Source of the DNA: Dichetophora obliterata
Lineage: Eukaryota; Arthropoda; Insecta; Diptera; Sciomyzidae
DNA length: 64,000 nucleotides
NCBI GenBank assembly: GCA_963920525.1
Contig: OY986435.1
Location: 97,916,115-97,980,114 of the forward strand
Direction: 5' to 3'
Shown: positions 12,989-24,692 of the stretch, one piece after another
Layout: the number at the start of each line of letters is the position of its first letter
How positions within the stretch are numbered: position 1 is the first letter of the stretch
The notes under the pieces: model-generated
The model's database searches: none
What the model saw: the letters and a program-made list of their open reading frames with translations, nothing else
What the model was told of the DNA's origin: nothing
Program-made: the position numbers and the translations under genes

Positions 12989-13496
12989 TTAATACGTGAT
13001 TCTAGACCATGTGACGAGAGAAAAAAATATATATTTATCAATCAAAGAAAAGCCTTCTAAAATATTGAGGTTAATATCACCCAGACAAATTATATTATCC
13101 GATTTTTCATGCAAAGGAAGTCCATCCAAGTCGCTCAAAAACACGTCAATACACGAATTATCATGCAAAAAAAAATGAATATTTTTGTTTGTCAATTTCG
13201 CAACAGACTTTTGCCACATCACTGCTTTTAAATGTAAAACTAAAAAAATCACAATTAAATTCAACTTTCACATAGACAGGTACACCTCCAGCAGCATAAT
13301 CATTATTATAGTTAGCGTAACAAGTACAACCTGGAATATTAAACAGAGAAAGTTCATAATCAGATATCCATATTTCAGAAAGAAAGATAAAATCAGGCTT
13401 ATTTTCGAAAGATTCAATATGTAGAAGAAAATGATCAACATTTTTTCTTAGACTATGAGAATACTTTTTTCTATAAGTATTCATGAGGATTTGCAT
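12989..13496 (-). pseudogene. LINE B endonuclease domain, N-terminal part
   Basis: The minus-strand translation has HIESFENKPDFIFLSEIWIS (SE(I/T)W catalytic block), FNIPGCTCYANYNN and AAGGVPVYVK, followed in another frame by VIFLVLHLKAV and GDINLNIL (GDxN block). These are the standard endonuclease blocks of LINE ORF2. The domain is frameshifted and its end lies at 12674-12886. Confidence 0.75.
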
Positions 13497-14114
13497 TTTA
13501 CATTTTCAAAAAACAATTTTAATATAAATATTTTAATTATAAGAAAAAATTAATTAAAATATAAGATATTATTAAGATAATCATATGAACTAATAACTAC
13601 AACATTATCACCCTAATTTTTCCGCAATAAAATTTTTCCATTTCTAACCCATAAATATTTGAAATAATTATCTTTTTTAAGCTTCGGAGCAGCAGTTAAT
13701 AAAGCAGTTAATAAGAAAGGCAATCATTTATAAAAATATTAGTTGCCTACTTGCAATTATAGAGCTAAGTATTTAAATTTTTCCTGCATCGAAACTTACT
13801 TAAGCTTTACTTAACCGCGATACAAATTTAACTCATAAAATATCCAGCGAATAATTGAAAGATGCGGAACCCCTGGATTTGTTAATGCGCTTAACGTAAC
13901 ATCGTCAATCTACTCCGTTGTTCCGTTTACGTTTAAACCAAGGGTGTACAAAAAGGCGCCCATGGGCGGAGAGCTTTCACACGCATTTGTTGACACGAAA
14001 ATGAAAAATCTTTCAGTGGCTATCCAAACTTCAAGCAGGCGTGTTGCGGTTGCTCGCTTCTTAATATGTTCTTATTTTTTCGTAAATTATGCACTTAACA
14101 AAATAAATAAGAGT

Positions 14115-15125
14115 AAACAATTTTTTTAAAAAATAGGCTTTTATTTAAAAAAGACGTAAACTAAAAAGAAAAAATTAAATTAAGTGGATCTTGTCACATA
14201 TGTATATAGTAGATATATTCTAGGTGCAGAAGAATCCCTCTCTTGGTTACTCATCATCATAATATACTTATATAAATTTAGAATTTTTCAAATACATTTA
14301 TATATAAAAGCTTAAGGCACTGACATTGTGTAGTAAACCTGTAAAATGGATCGCGGATATCGGTGCCTCATATATATGTTAAATTTCAGCTTAATCGGAT
14401 ACCAACAAGTTTGCAAAATTGCGAAAAATGGTTTGCGAATTTTGACGAACATACATACACACATACAAACATACATATATACGAACGAAGCAAGTTATAA
14501 TCTGCTTATAATCAGCCACGTTGTTTTGAAGATATAGGATTTTTATTTATTTGTGGGCGGTAAAAGGGGGTGTGGCACCATTTTTTTCCTAAACCATTTT
14601 CTACTTGAAGGAAATTAACTGCCAAAATTTTAGCTGAATCAGCCCCGTAGTTTTGGAGACATAGCATTTTTATTGATTTGTGGGCGATAAAAGGGGTGTG
14701 GCCAAATTTTTTTCATAAAACCCATGCTTTATTTGATGAAACTTTACTGTGTAAATCTCAGCTGAATCAGCCACGTAGTTTTAAAGATATAGCATTTTTA
14801 TGGTTTTTTGGGCGGTAAAAGGGGGAGTGGCAAAAAATGTTCCCTAAATATCCTCTGCTCGAAGGAAATTTACTGCCAAAATTTCAGCTGAATCAGCCAA
14901 GTAGTTTTAAAGATATAGCATTTTTATTGATTTGTGGGTGGTAAAAGGAGGTGTGGCAAAATTTTTTTATCATAATATTGCATTGTCACTGGATTTACAA
15001 ATGTATGCTTAATTTCAGCTTAATTGGATACCAACAAGTTGTAGAAAAATGGCTTGCAAGTTTTAAGGACATACATACATACATACACACATACGAACGA
15101 AGCAAGTTCAATAAAAGCTTATAAA
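14115..15125 (-). repeat. Composite repeat family, copy A (foldback arm, ~126-bp tandem repeats, head)
   Basis: On the minus strand this reads: head (CTTGCTTCGTTCGTATG and GTAT-type microsatellite, about 15110 down), four tandem units of about 126 bp (about 15019-14510; each with TTTTACCGCCCACAAAT and ATAAAAATGCTATATCT blocks), a second head (about 14505-14380), and one foldback arm (about 14350-14115). The same blocks occur in copy B at 49.6-58.2 kb in the opposite orientation. It has no coding capacity. The tandem-repeat core and microsatellite head recall dipteran mini-me/Helentron-like elements, but that link is inference. Confidence 0.8.
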
Positions 15126-15239
15126 AAGAGATACAAACTGAACACAAAAAGATGTTAACTCATTTATTTTGTTTTTAATCAAAAAATACAAGTCAGAAAT
15201 GTCTTTTTACTAAAAAATTAAATAAAAATTATTTTTTAA

Positions 15240-15970
15240 GCTTATGGTCATTTCCGTGGCTACGCACGTGACTGTTGAACGACTTTAATGAGTGGACAAA
15301 CAAAGAAAAATTAAACTTACAGTTGTCTTATTTTGTTTTTTTTAATAGTATATTAACCGCACTATATAAGGTGTAAAAGCTTAGAGTTGTTCAAAATTCG
15401 GCTCTTAGGTAGAATCCACTAAAAATGATACGTTACAATTAAGTTCAATTCAAGAAAAAAAAATTTTCATAATTTTTAAGCAACAACCTAACATAATAAA
15501 ATTCAAAATATAGTTTTTTGCTTTCTGTCTTTCGAAAATTAATACAAACAATTTAGTTCAATTCAAGAAAATAAGACAATTTCGTAATTTTTAAACAACA
15601 ACGTGTTTTTTCAGGAAAAGTTTAAAAACATAAAAACATATAATATATATGAACATGTATGTACAAGAACTTTAATTCCTTTCAACATAATATCATTTAA
15701 TACGTTTTTCTTTGTGGTGACATACTAAGCATTCAGCCTCACCAAAGAAATTTTACGCAAATAAAAATTCTGTTTCCCAATTTTTGTCAAACATCTTTAT
15801 TATGCTTTATTAAATAATGATCACCAAACAATGCCACCTGACCGTTTGAAGTCCCAACAAGTAATGAATCGAGGACAGTTTGTTGAGTTTTATGGTCACT
15901 TCATAAAGATTGCGCATAAAAAACAAGACAGCATATAAAACAACAGAACAGAAAGCAACCGCAACTTGGT
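15240..15970. other. Unassigned interior of the hAT-like element
   Basis: AT-rich sequence between copy A and the small TIR element. No open frame resembling a transposase and no further repeats were recognised. Confidence 0.5.
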
Positions 15971-15979
15971 ATTGAAATA

Positions 15980-16457
15980 GGCTTGGGTAGTTCACGAACA
16001 AACTATTTCAATTGAACTATTCGCACTCCTGAACTATGTGAACTAGTTCGTTGATTCTCGTTCTTTTAAATCTTTTAGTTTAATCGATTTTGCAGTGAGT
16101 CAGATCAAAATTAACGAGAAAAAATTTATTCAGCAATAAATTTGTTCTATGACCACAGTTAATAATTGATTTGTTCATATAGTTCCTTTCATTTTATGGG
16201 CCTGATCATGAAAGAGTAAGCAAAACGAACTAAAAGACCTATTGAGCTAAAATATATAACGAGCTAGCATAACTAATGATCTAAAACACCAAACGAACTA
16301 TAAGACCTAGCGAACTAGCAACATGAACGAGTGCACGAAACGAACTAAAAGAGCGAACGAACTAAATGAACTAAAAGAACTATATGAAGGAACTATTTCA
16401 TTAAACTCAACTGAACTAAGAAGAGCGATCTTTTTAGTGAACTAAAATGCCCAAGCC
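15980..16457. mobile_element. Small TIR element (TA-flanked) with degenerate GAACTAAAAG repeats
   Basis: The ends are GGCTTGGG on the left and its reverse complement CCCAAGCC on the right. Both are flanked by TA, and a further short inverted match (AGTTCAC) lies inside. The interior, mostly 16190-16400, is a run of loosely repeated GAACTAAAAGA / CGAACTA words. No coding. It is nested in the hAT-like element. Confidence 0.65.
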
Positions 16458-16914
16458 TATACTGAAATTTTGTTGCTTTCGTTTCGTTGTTGAGCTCGAG
16501 CTTTTCTTCAAGTGCAAACTTTTGAAGCAAAAGCTGTACAACCACAAACATAAAAATGAGTATGTATGACTTGGACACCCCTGGTTTAAACCTTCAGAGA
16601 GAACTTTAGAGTGCAGTCAACGGCATTGGCATTATTAACATCAGGAACACCAACAATTTCGATGCACTTTTCTCTATTCGATTGCTAAAGATAATTCACC
16701 TCCTCTTTGAGAAAAAGCACTTTTTCTTCAAGAAACCTTTTATCTTCTTGCAGTGAATGTCGCAGTAGGCGGCGACGCATTGTTTATATTTTGCACCTCT
16801 TCCTGCATTTGCTTTGACCACTGATTTCCATTAAGTTCTACTAGTTGCTGTTGATGATGTTGTTGTTGATGTTGTTGTTGAAGTTGATGTGTTTGTTGAT
16901 GACTCAGTAATAAG

Positions 16915-17440
16915 TAGATAGAGAGAGTGTTCAATGATGTTGGTTACATCATTAATGGCTAAAATAAACAGAAGTGAACCAAGGTGGCTACATTGAGGAA
17001 CACCTGATTCAGCAATAAACTCAATAGACAATACACCTCGGGGTTCACATGATCCTACATATTGTCACGCCTGATGTGATGGCCTTGAATTTGAAACATT
17101 TCAAATTCAAGACAACATGTTGTCAGTCGGCTGTATCGAGCGTTCGAACGGTCAAATACGAGGTTTGTTCTACAATGCGTGACAACATGTAGGACCATGT
17201 GAACCCCGCTATTGTATTTGATATGAACGCTCTGTTATTACGACCTCCCGACAATGAATTTTCACACGATTATATACGAGTCGCTCAAAAAGTTTTGAAA
17301 TTGACGAGAGTCTTGCTATAGGCCTATAATTGATGATATCTGAAATAAATTCAATTCATAAACTTTATCAATTGAGTTGTAATTTACTTTTTTAAATTGG
17401 ATGAAAACCACGCCAATCCACTATAGGCCAAATGACCTGT
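16915..17440 (-). pseudogene. LINE C: reverse transcriptase fragment
   Basis: Minus-strand pieces: IINYRPIARLSSISKLFERL (about 17345-17270) and IAESGVPQCSHLGSLLFILA with INDVTNIIEH (about 17030-16920). These are the NYRPI and GVPQGSxLGPLLF blocks of a LINE RT. The middle, including motif A, is lost, and a hairpin MITE (17040-17207) lies between the two pieces. It is separate from LINE B because LINE B has its own RT. Confidence 0.75.
17040..17207. mobile_element. Hairpin MITE, 168 bp, 31-bp TIRs
   Basis: Arms 17040-17070 and 17177-17207 begin GGGGTTCACATG and match over 31 bp with two mismatches; the 106-bp centre is unpaired apart from a short palindrome near 17095. No clear target duplication is visible. 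It sits in the LINE C fragment. Confidence 0.8.
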
Positions 17441-19300
17441 TTTTCTGGCCAAAACTATTAAGCACCGAAATAGAATATATTTTATTTATTTATTTATTTA
17501 TTTGATTGCTAAACCTTAACAGGTTTTATAGAAAATTTAAAATTATAAAATAAGATATTTAATACAATTCAAAAATAAAAAATATGATTTTGATTGAAAT
17601 CATGTATTATTAACTAACTAAAAAGTTTTAATAAATTGCTTAAAGTATATAATTTTATTAAAGTATAAAAAATATCAAAAAAAAAAGTTAAGTCAAAATC
17701 GGTAATATCAGACAGCAAAGCAGGGTTGCGTTTTCAAGACAAACAAGGTCAAGTTAGCAACAATTTTTGTATCCGGCGGAGTCGTGTGACAAACAAGGTC
17801 TCATACCCAATAAAACACCACTCCAATAGATAAATATATAATATATATATCGTTCTGTCTTCCTGAAGCCGGTGAGGTCCAGGCTTGACAGGGTGGTTAC
17901 TCGACAAATTAGGTCAACTTCACTAAACCAATTTTCATAAAATAAAGAAAACCAGTTGCGAACGCAGGCACCAAGACAAACTAGGTCTTATCGGCCACTC
18001 ATATTAATATATTACAAATCGATCTAACGTAGTGTTTCAAGAGGTAAAAAGACCCAAGACACCACGGTACCGTCGACAAGTGTAGTTACAATCATCATGA
18101 AGATATGATATGAACTGAAGATCCCAGGTTTAGGTCCATTCAGATTATTTAGATGTTTATTCACCAAAATTTTCCATTTTACACTTAGGTCCATTTATCC
18201 ATTTAGAATGTTATATTAATGTGTTTACAAATCACCAGATATATCAGATATATGTTTGAAAGAACTTTACATAATCAACGACGGTACTGCAGGTAATCTA
18301 TAATTTTATGTTTGATTGAGTCCATGGATTCACTTAAGGATATAACATCAGATACAAAATTAAAATCACCGCAAGCGCTTCTAAGAGGTTCAAGCAACAT
18401 AAAATTATTTGCTAATGTAAAGATTTGTCATTGAAAAAGTTAAAAATTAACCCTCTAGATGCCATTAACCCTTATAAAACCATACCATTTCTTACTGTTT
18501 TTAAAGTTATTGTGTTAATAATTGTTTATGATTGAAAATTTGGTAAAAAAAGTAGAAAATTAACCCCTTAAAGAAACTTTAAATAGATAATATTTAATAA
18601 CAGTCATTTGAATAATATTATATTTTTAAAATTAAATTGTATATTACAACTGTCTATTTCACTATCTAAGTTTACGTTATTTTCTAAAAAATCTTCATAA
18701 ATATGAACGTCATCCTCTTTATATTCTTCATCGTTAGATCTATCTTCCTTTATTTTAAGTTTTACATCAGGATAACATTTCAGCCTTTCTTATACGTCAG
18801 GCGGTAAGGGAAATCGGTTTCTTTGCTGAATTCGATTTTTGGAGTTCTTGTTTTTCTATTTTAATCATCATTTCAATATTTGACTACGATGCAATATTTG
18901 TCCGAAAGAACTCAAATTTCGGGAACATTTCGACCATCTCTGTTTGGAATTTTTGCAGAAATTTTGCTTCTTTATCGCTTTTTTGAGAAGTAAATTTATT
19001 TGATTATATCTCCGAAAATTTTTTGAAGAATGTAACCAAAAACGTTGATTTGTTTTTGCCATAGGTTATGTTGTCTTTTCTAGATCTAAAGTAAGACTGA
19101 ATTTTGAAACTTGTTTGTATCTAGAAAAAAGAAATAAGAAATTGTTCTTTCAATCAATTTCCATTTAGTATTAAAGCACAAACTAAGACACACTTGGTGC
19201 CTCCGAAATTAAAAAAAGGACCAAAAAATTCACCAGGCACCAAACTTAATTTTTCTTGCGCCAAAATTTTGAAAATGCACCAAAGTCAGTATAGAAGAAG
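17441..19300. other. Region without gene; TTTA microsatellite and a recurring 13-bp motif
   Basis: A TTTA run lies at about 17480-17502. Four copies of GACAAA-(2 bases)-AGGTC lie at 17738, 17788, 17903 and 17975 (see findings). The rest is AT-rich and gives no convincing coding or repeat signal. Confidence 0.6.
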
Positions 19301-20330
19301 TGCCAGTTTTAGAAGTTATTGACGGTTTCTTCAAAATGGATGATATAGGTTGCAGTATTGGTAGAGTTTTTCGGTAAATGTCCAAGACTGTTGACGAAGC
19401 TATGGTTGCTTAGGTGTCTTCGAGGCTGGGAAGATAAACATTTAAGATGACTCTTTACTTCAAATCCAATTTTTAGGGTACTTTCTTCTATATAGTGAAG
19501 TGCTGATGGAACTTTTAGCTTTTAATTAAGGTTCTTTGGAAGCATTTGTTCACAAGGCATTAACATTTTAGGTACAAGTGTAGCAGTTGGTATTTTTTCT
19601 CGGTGTTCAATGGTAGGTAATTCTGTTTCTGTCAGTATATTTGTTATCGGAGTAGAACGGAAAGCACTTATACAGGAACGAGCGGCGCCATGATACATTG
19701 ATTGGAGTTTGCGTAAATTGGATTTAGCTGTGTGACCATAAATGACAAGGTCATTGTCGATTTTTGAAAGAATAAGTGCTTTCAATACCCGCATTGACAC
19801 CGATTTATGTGCATTACTACGAAAATTAGTCAGACATTTAATTAAGTTTAGTCTATTTACAAGCAATTTTTTTATGTACTCTATATGTGAATACCATCTA
19901 TAGTTACAATTAAATATAATATCTAGTATTTTAAAATTACTTACAAAATCAATATAAGTATTATTTATAACTAAATTTAAAGGGATACATTGCCTTTTCC
20001 TACAAATATACAAAGCGTTGCTCTTAAGTATAGAAATATTAGCACCACGAATTTATCTCATCAATCAGCAGCATAAATTCAGATTGCAGTTCAGTTTCAT
20101 CTTTATAATTAACAGTAAGGATAAGTCGTCTGCGTAAACACAGTGATTAAAGACTTGATGTTTAAAAATGATTTTATTTAGTGCTTCAAATGCAATCTTA
20201 AATAAGACTAAAGAAAGAGGAGATCCTTGAGGAAATCCATTATGAAGGGAATAAAGCTGAGAGTAAGATGCATTTATTCGTACCCTTATTTTCCTATTTA
20301 AGAGAAAGCAAATGCGCGTTCATGGTATCA
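19300..20330 (-). pseudogene. LINE D: RT and C-terminal fragment (I/Jockey-like)
   Basis: The minus-strand translation gives YSLHNGFPQGSPLSLVLFKI (motif B), NHCVYADDLSLLL (motif C, about 20126-20140), NFKILDIIFNCNYRWYSHIE, SKIDNDLVIYGHTAKSNLRK and CISAFRSTPITNILTETELP. A YADD catalytic pair, an LDxxFDxxxxWxxHI-like block and an AFRTTP-like block are usual for I-factor and related LINEs. The longest open stretch is 20013-19522; upstream it is frameshifted, and the 5' part of the RT is missing beyond 20330. Confidence 0.8.
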
Positions 20331-21700
20331 TAAGAAACTCATGACAGATTTTTTATTATGCCTTAATTAAGAGGTTTGCATAAAAAAAAATTGGAAGTAA
20401 ATATTTCGATTTCAGATCAAAAAAAAAAATTATGTGAAAAAAATATGGCAATGAAACACATAAATCCTTGGCCTAAAAGTCTAAAGTTATATCACAGAAA
20501 AAACTAAGGATGCAGAAAAATTTGATTTGACGATTAGTTTTCAAAAATATATGAAGCCGGTGAGGTCGAAAATTCGTTTCACTCTACGAGACATCCACTT
20601 TTTGGGAAAACAAACCAAATAGATCTATGAAAAGCTCAAGAAAAATAGCTCAATTAAAGGATCTTTTCCATTTGCTAAACAGCTTAAAACAAAACTCTGT
20701 TTCGGATTTTTTTTTTTTATATATTGACTATAAATCTTTGGCTTTTTTTTTTAATATTGACATCAAACTACATATTATTAGGTACTAGTATCGCCTATGG
20801 TCGAAATTCGACTAACTTTCTGAAATTTCAATCGCTTTTCTCATTCTGAGGCATTGACCTTGCCTTAAGAAAATGTGTTGTTCTAAGAAAATCTTAAGTT
20901 TCGAGAGAAGCAACAGTTTTCGAGATATCGTCATAACTTTTATATCAAAATTTTTCAGAATTTACTATTTGTAAAATAAAAAAATGTACTATAAAAAATG
21001 CTTATGGTAGGGTATCCGTAAGAGATAGTGAAAAAATGTTTTTCCTACATTGTAAAAAAAAAGAAAACAATTACAACAACAAAAACGGTTGGCCTATTTT
21101 TTGAGCAAAAACTTAATATTTTAGAGGTATTTTAAAAACCATATAAAACATTGAAATAGCAAGATAACGGTAAATCTTATTTCTCCAAAGTCAATTAATT
21201 GATCTTTTAGCCAAAGAAAATTTGATGAAAATCGATTGAAAAATGGCCAATATATTTGCTTGCAAAATCAAAACTTGAAATTTCAATCGATTTTTTCTCA
21301 TTCTGAGGCGATGAACTTGCTTCAAGGAAACACGAAAATCTACATTTTTTTAAGATATCTTAATAGTTATGATGTCATTATAACGGGAATTTTTATTAAC
21401 ATTTATCCGAGAAAAATATTACCAAAAAAGCTTTCGTATACCGTTATATTTCTGAACCTACGATATTTCATACAAAAATACGTTGTACTGAAAACATCTA
21501 TAGTTTCGAGCTATCACAATAATTTTTATGTCAAAATAACGAAAATTTTTGCATAATTTGCTATTTGTAACAAATTTCACCATCACAATATATATTCACA
21601 CTTTTTACATAAAAAATGTTTATTGAAGGGTATCCGTAAGAGATGGCGCAAAACGTTGGAAGTATTTTTTGCACACCTAATCAATGTCTAAAATTTCCTC
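20330..21700. other. Non-coding region with an imperfect ~450-bp-spaced direct duplication
   Basis: Sequence at about 20815-21030 (AAATTTCAATCG, CTCATTCTGAGGC, GGGTATCCGTAAGAGAT) recurs at about 21277-21655 in the same orientation and block order, with divergence. No coding signal was seen. Confidence 0.6.
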
Positions 21701-22640
21701 TTACATCTGTTACAGTTTAGCTTTTATTAAATAAATGCTCTTTTTACGCTAATATTGCAGGTCGAAGGTCACCAATCTAAAATGTAATCATACTGTGTAA
21801 TCATTCACTATTCTACTTCTTCTTAGCCCTGAGATTCCTTATTAAAAATAATACAAACTTTCAACTTCAATATTTCGGGTCAGAGGTCATAAATTTAAAA
21901 TCTAAAATGATTCTACACAGAAAGGGCGCAGTATCTTTCGAATGATATAAGTTTAATTGCCCTTATTCTAAAATTAATATCATAAAAGTGTACAACATTT
22001 GATGCTTGCCTATTAATATATAAGATATACTGAATTTTTTGTTTTCGCTCTACTATGTTTCCTTGTAAGCCTTTTGCAGTCATTATTTTTTGTGATTTTC
22101 ACCAGGTATTATTGGTTTGTCTTGTATTTAGTAAAAAAGATGCGTGTAAAATAAGAACATGTGGGAAAAGTTAGAGCAAAAAAGAGGAGAGCGGAAGGCA
22201 AGAAGTATACAAATCGCAAGGAGAATGTTGTTGCAGCCCAGCCAAGTAGTTGCAAAAAAAAACTATTTTCAAGAAGGTAAAAATTCAGGAGACGATGATG
22301 ATAACAATTCTCTTAATTACTTTTAACCAAAACCAATGTAAAAGACGGTAAATTCCAAAACTTAATTATAATTTTTTTAATGGCAAATAGTTTAATCTTA
22401 AGTTTTCTTCAACTCAATGGATATATTTTTGTGGTTTTTTTTCGAAAAAATGGATATCATGAAAAAATTCGCTCTCTTTTTTTTTTTTTTTTGAGAAGTT
22501 ACTTTCGTAAAATTTTAAAGGTTGAGCTATCCGAAAATTGCTCTTGATGCTTCAATTATAGGTATGAATTGAAGTTCCTAAAATGTATTTTTAGCTTCAC
22601 AATCGAAATTTTCAAATTTTATTTTTTATTAGAGATCGAT
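21700..22640. other. Stretch with no recognisable feature
   Basis: AT-rich sequence. No protein-like open frame, terminal repeat or RNA signal was recognised. Confidence 0.5.
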
Positions 22641-22642
22641 AG

Positions 22643-23096
22643 CACTGTGTGCTTTTTTGTATCTTTTTTTCTCTGTTTTTGAGAGTTTAAACGTTTTTCA
22701 TTCAATTTTGGTACAAGGAATCTCGTGGTGACATTTGTTTTACCACTTAACCGAACATTTTAGAAAAAAAATTTCTTTTTTAAGATATATCAAAAATTAC
22801 TCAAGATATGAACTCATTTTCATGTTGATATCAAATGATTTTTCGTTATGTATTTGTTCAACAAAGTTGTTGGCACGAATAATAGAAATAACTTTGCTGA
22901 AGAAACCAAAATAAAAATCCTAATGGTTCAAGAGTTATCTACATGCAAATAAGTGCATATCTGGAGTAATTAAAAAAAATTTTGCACTAAAGTCTTCGGT
23001 AAACTGGAAAAACGGATGTTACCACGAGATTCCTCATATTAAAGTTAAGTGAAAAACGTTGAAATTATTAAATACAGATTTTCATGCCACACAGTG
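22643..23096. repeat. Degenerate inverted-repeat element, ~450 bp
   Basis: The ends read CACTGTGTG inward from both sides. A better conserved inverted block (AACGTTTTTCA on to GGAATCTCGTGGTGACAT, about 68 bp, roughly three quarters identical) lies at about 22690-22757 and 22993-23060. No coding. It is likely an old MITE. Confidence 0.55.
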
Positions 23097-23097
23097 T

Positions 23098-24690
23098 AAA
23101 TTCTGAGCTTAGCCATCATCTCTCAAAATAAGTATTAGGTCCATAAAAAGCACAAAAATGTAATAAATTTTTTTGCACATTCACGGCAATGGCTCGAAGC
23201 GTTTGATTTAAGTTTGCTTTTGTGAAATAAAATAAAATGTAAAATAAATAAAAGAATAAAGCTTGATGCTTTCAAAATAAAATAAAAAACTATAACTTCC
23301 TTTTATTAAAATAAACATAAAATGTTATTATATTATTAAGATATCTTTTGTTTTGGAGGTATCGATTGAAGATCTCTTTTTTTTTTTTGAGCAAATTCTT
23401 AATTTTAGTTATTTTTTTATTTCATAAAATCCTAAAGTTTAATAAATACACGATCACTGTATTCTTTATAAATGCCTATACCAATAATTTTTGTTTTATT
23501 TTGATGAAGGTTTGTTTTGGTGTCCTGGTTTTGAGCCAATCATTTCTGGCAGCCCTACCTTAAGGCTATAAAAAAGTGCACCGAATAAATGGCAGAAAAA
23601 TACATATTTCTGGTGAGTATGGAATTTTAAGCTCCACACCCGTTGGAAAGTTGTTTCTTAGCTATTTTTGTGTCTTATGCATTCAAGTTGAAAGCTTACT
23701 TTAGTTGATAAAATATTTTCATTGCTTTTAAGTTTTATTGAATGTTCTCATAAGGACATCACATCTTGAAATAATGCTAAACTGGAACTTTGGTTTTTAA
23801 GTCCAGGTTGGCCCATTTTACCAAAGACTTTATCCATGCAATTCTTCACATAATGCCCGCATCAATATTGACTGATTTCTACGTATATCACCGCAAACAT
23901 GAAAGAGGAAAAGTGAAAGAAATGTTAAATCAGATAACCAGCTGGCTGGCGAAGATGATTTGTAAGCCCTTTAAGTGATAACGGTTGTTTGTAAAATCTT
24001 TAAAAGTTGTTCATTCAGCCATAAACTTTTTCTGTTGCCAGAGTTCAGATTTTTTTCAAGTGCAAAGTTCATTTGTACAAAACTTTTTTTTTCCAAACTC
24101 TGACTGTAGCGTTAACTAAGATTAAAGCACAAAGCTGCGGTTGTTTCCTGTGGGTGTGGCACCTTTCAAAGATTGAAAACAAGAAAAGAAAAAAAGTAAG
24201 TGTGTATGAGTGTTCTTGTGTGTTCATTTTTTTGGTTTCTCAGCTCTTTTTCTTTTATCTTATGTTGCTTCTGTGCAGCTCAATAAATCTGTCAATTACA
24301 CTTCCAAGATTATAAAAACTTTGGCAATCAGGCTTTAAACATTTAAGCTTAAAGCAAACAAACACACAAACACAGTGATACAGGAAAAGATGCTCGAACA
24401 CACACAGATGCTTCCATATATATAAAAAAAAAAATATTAGGCAGGCGGATTCAATAAAGCGAAGAAGAAGTTCAATTAAGTCGGGTTAAGAAAAGTACAG
24501 TTAAAGCGGCTTTTAATGGAGTTTTTGGAGTTCAGGACTGGCAAAATTAAAAAAATTCAATAATTTTATAAGCTTATAATGGAAGGATGAACATTAACAT
24601 ATTAATGGCCTTTGCTTGTATTAAAATCCATTTTCCTTAGCTATTGGATTTTATAACATATTCCGTATTTTTGTATGCCGCTTGAGGATA
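23098..24690. other. Mostly featureless region left of the provirus
   Basis: Apart from the weak exon candidate at 23797-23960 and AC-rich simple sequence near 24355-24400, I see no gene or repeat here. Confidence 0.45.
23797..23960 (+). CDS. Candidate host exon, unassigned (weak)
   Basis: An open stretch from a possible acceptor (TTTTTAAGTCCAG, just before 23797) to a possible donor (GTAAGCC, at 23961) encodes HFTKDFIHAILHIMPASILT followed by a charged segment and LNQITSWLAKM. The HxxPA pattern vaguely recalls the C-terminal domain of insect fatty acyl-CoA reductases, but the spacing to the following Asp is off by one and no partner exons were found. It may be chance. Confidence 0.2.
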
Positions 24691-24692
24691 AT

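Larger units (their letters stand above)
13939..16583. mobile_element. hAT-like non-autonomous element, 2645 bp, 8-bp target duplication
   Basis: It is flanked by the identical 8-bp sequence GTTTAAAC at 13931-13938 and 16584-16591. The ends are imperfect inverted repeats: CAAGGGTGTACAAA on the left, and CAGGGGTGTCCAAG as the reverse complement of the right end. An 8-bp duplication and a CAGGGGTG-type end are hallmarks of the hAT superfamily. No transposase was found. Inside lie a copy of the composite tandem-repeat family (14115-15125) and a small TIR element (15980-16457). Confidence 0.85.
9960..16935 (-). mobile_element. LINE B: decayed two-ORF non-LTR retrotransposon, split by a hAT-like element
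   Basis: Minus-strand order: ORF1 remnant (16935-16592, then 13930-13850), endonuclease (13496-12989), linker (12886-12040), RT (12040-11540) and C-terminal region (10975-10088). This is the standard ORF1-ORF2 layout. The hAT-like element 13939-16583 interrupts ORF1, and a foreign-looking 560-bp stretch (10980-11540) replaces the centre of the RT. Many frameshifts and stops show it is old. The right boundary near 16.9 kb is not sharp because a GTT-rich run and LINE C follow. Confidence 0.7.
13850..16935 (-). pseudogene. LINE B ORF1 remnant, interrupted by the hAT-like element
   Basis: The right piece (16935-16592) has a Gln/Thr-rich stretch from a GTT run, WSKQMQEEVQNINNAS, a short coiled-coil-like FLEEKVLFLKEEVNYL and CIEIVGVPDVNNANAV. 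The last resembles the start of the RNA-binding (RRM-like) domain of LINE ORF1 proteins. Translation continues LKVLSEGLN at the hAT duplication and then VNGTTE...IDDVTLSALTN on the left side (13930 down). The joined frame shows that the hAT-like element landed inside ORF1. Both pieces contain stops. Confidence 0.55.
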
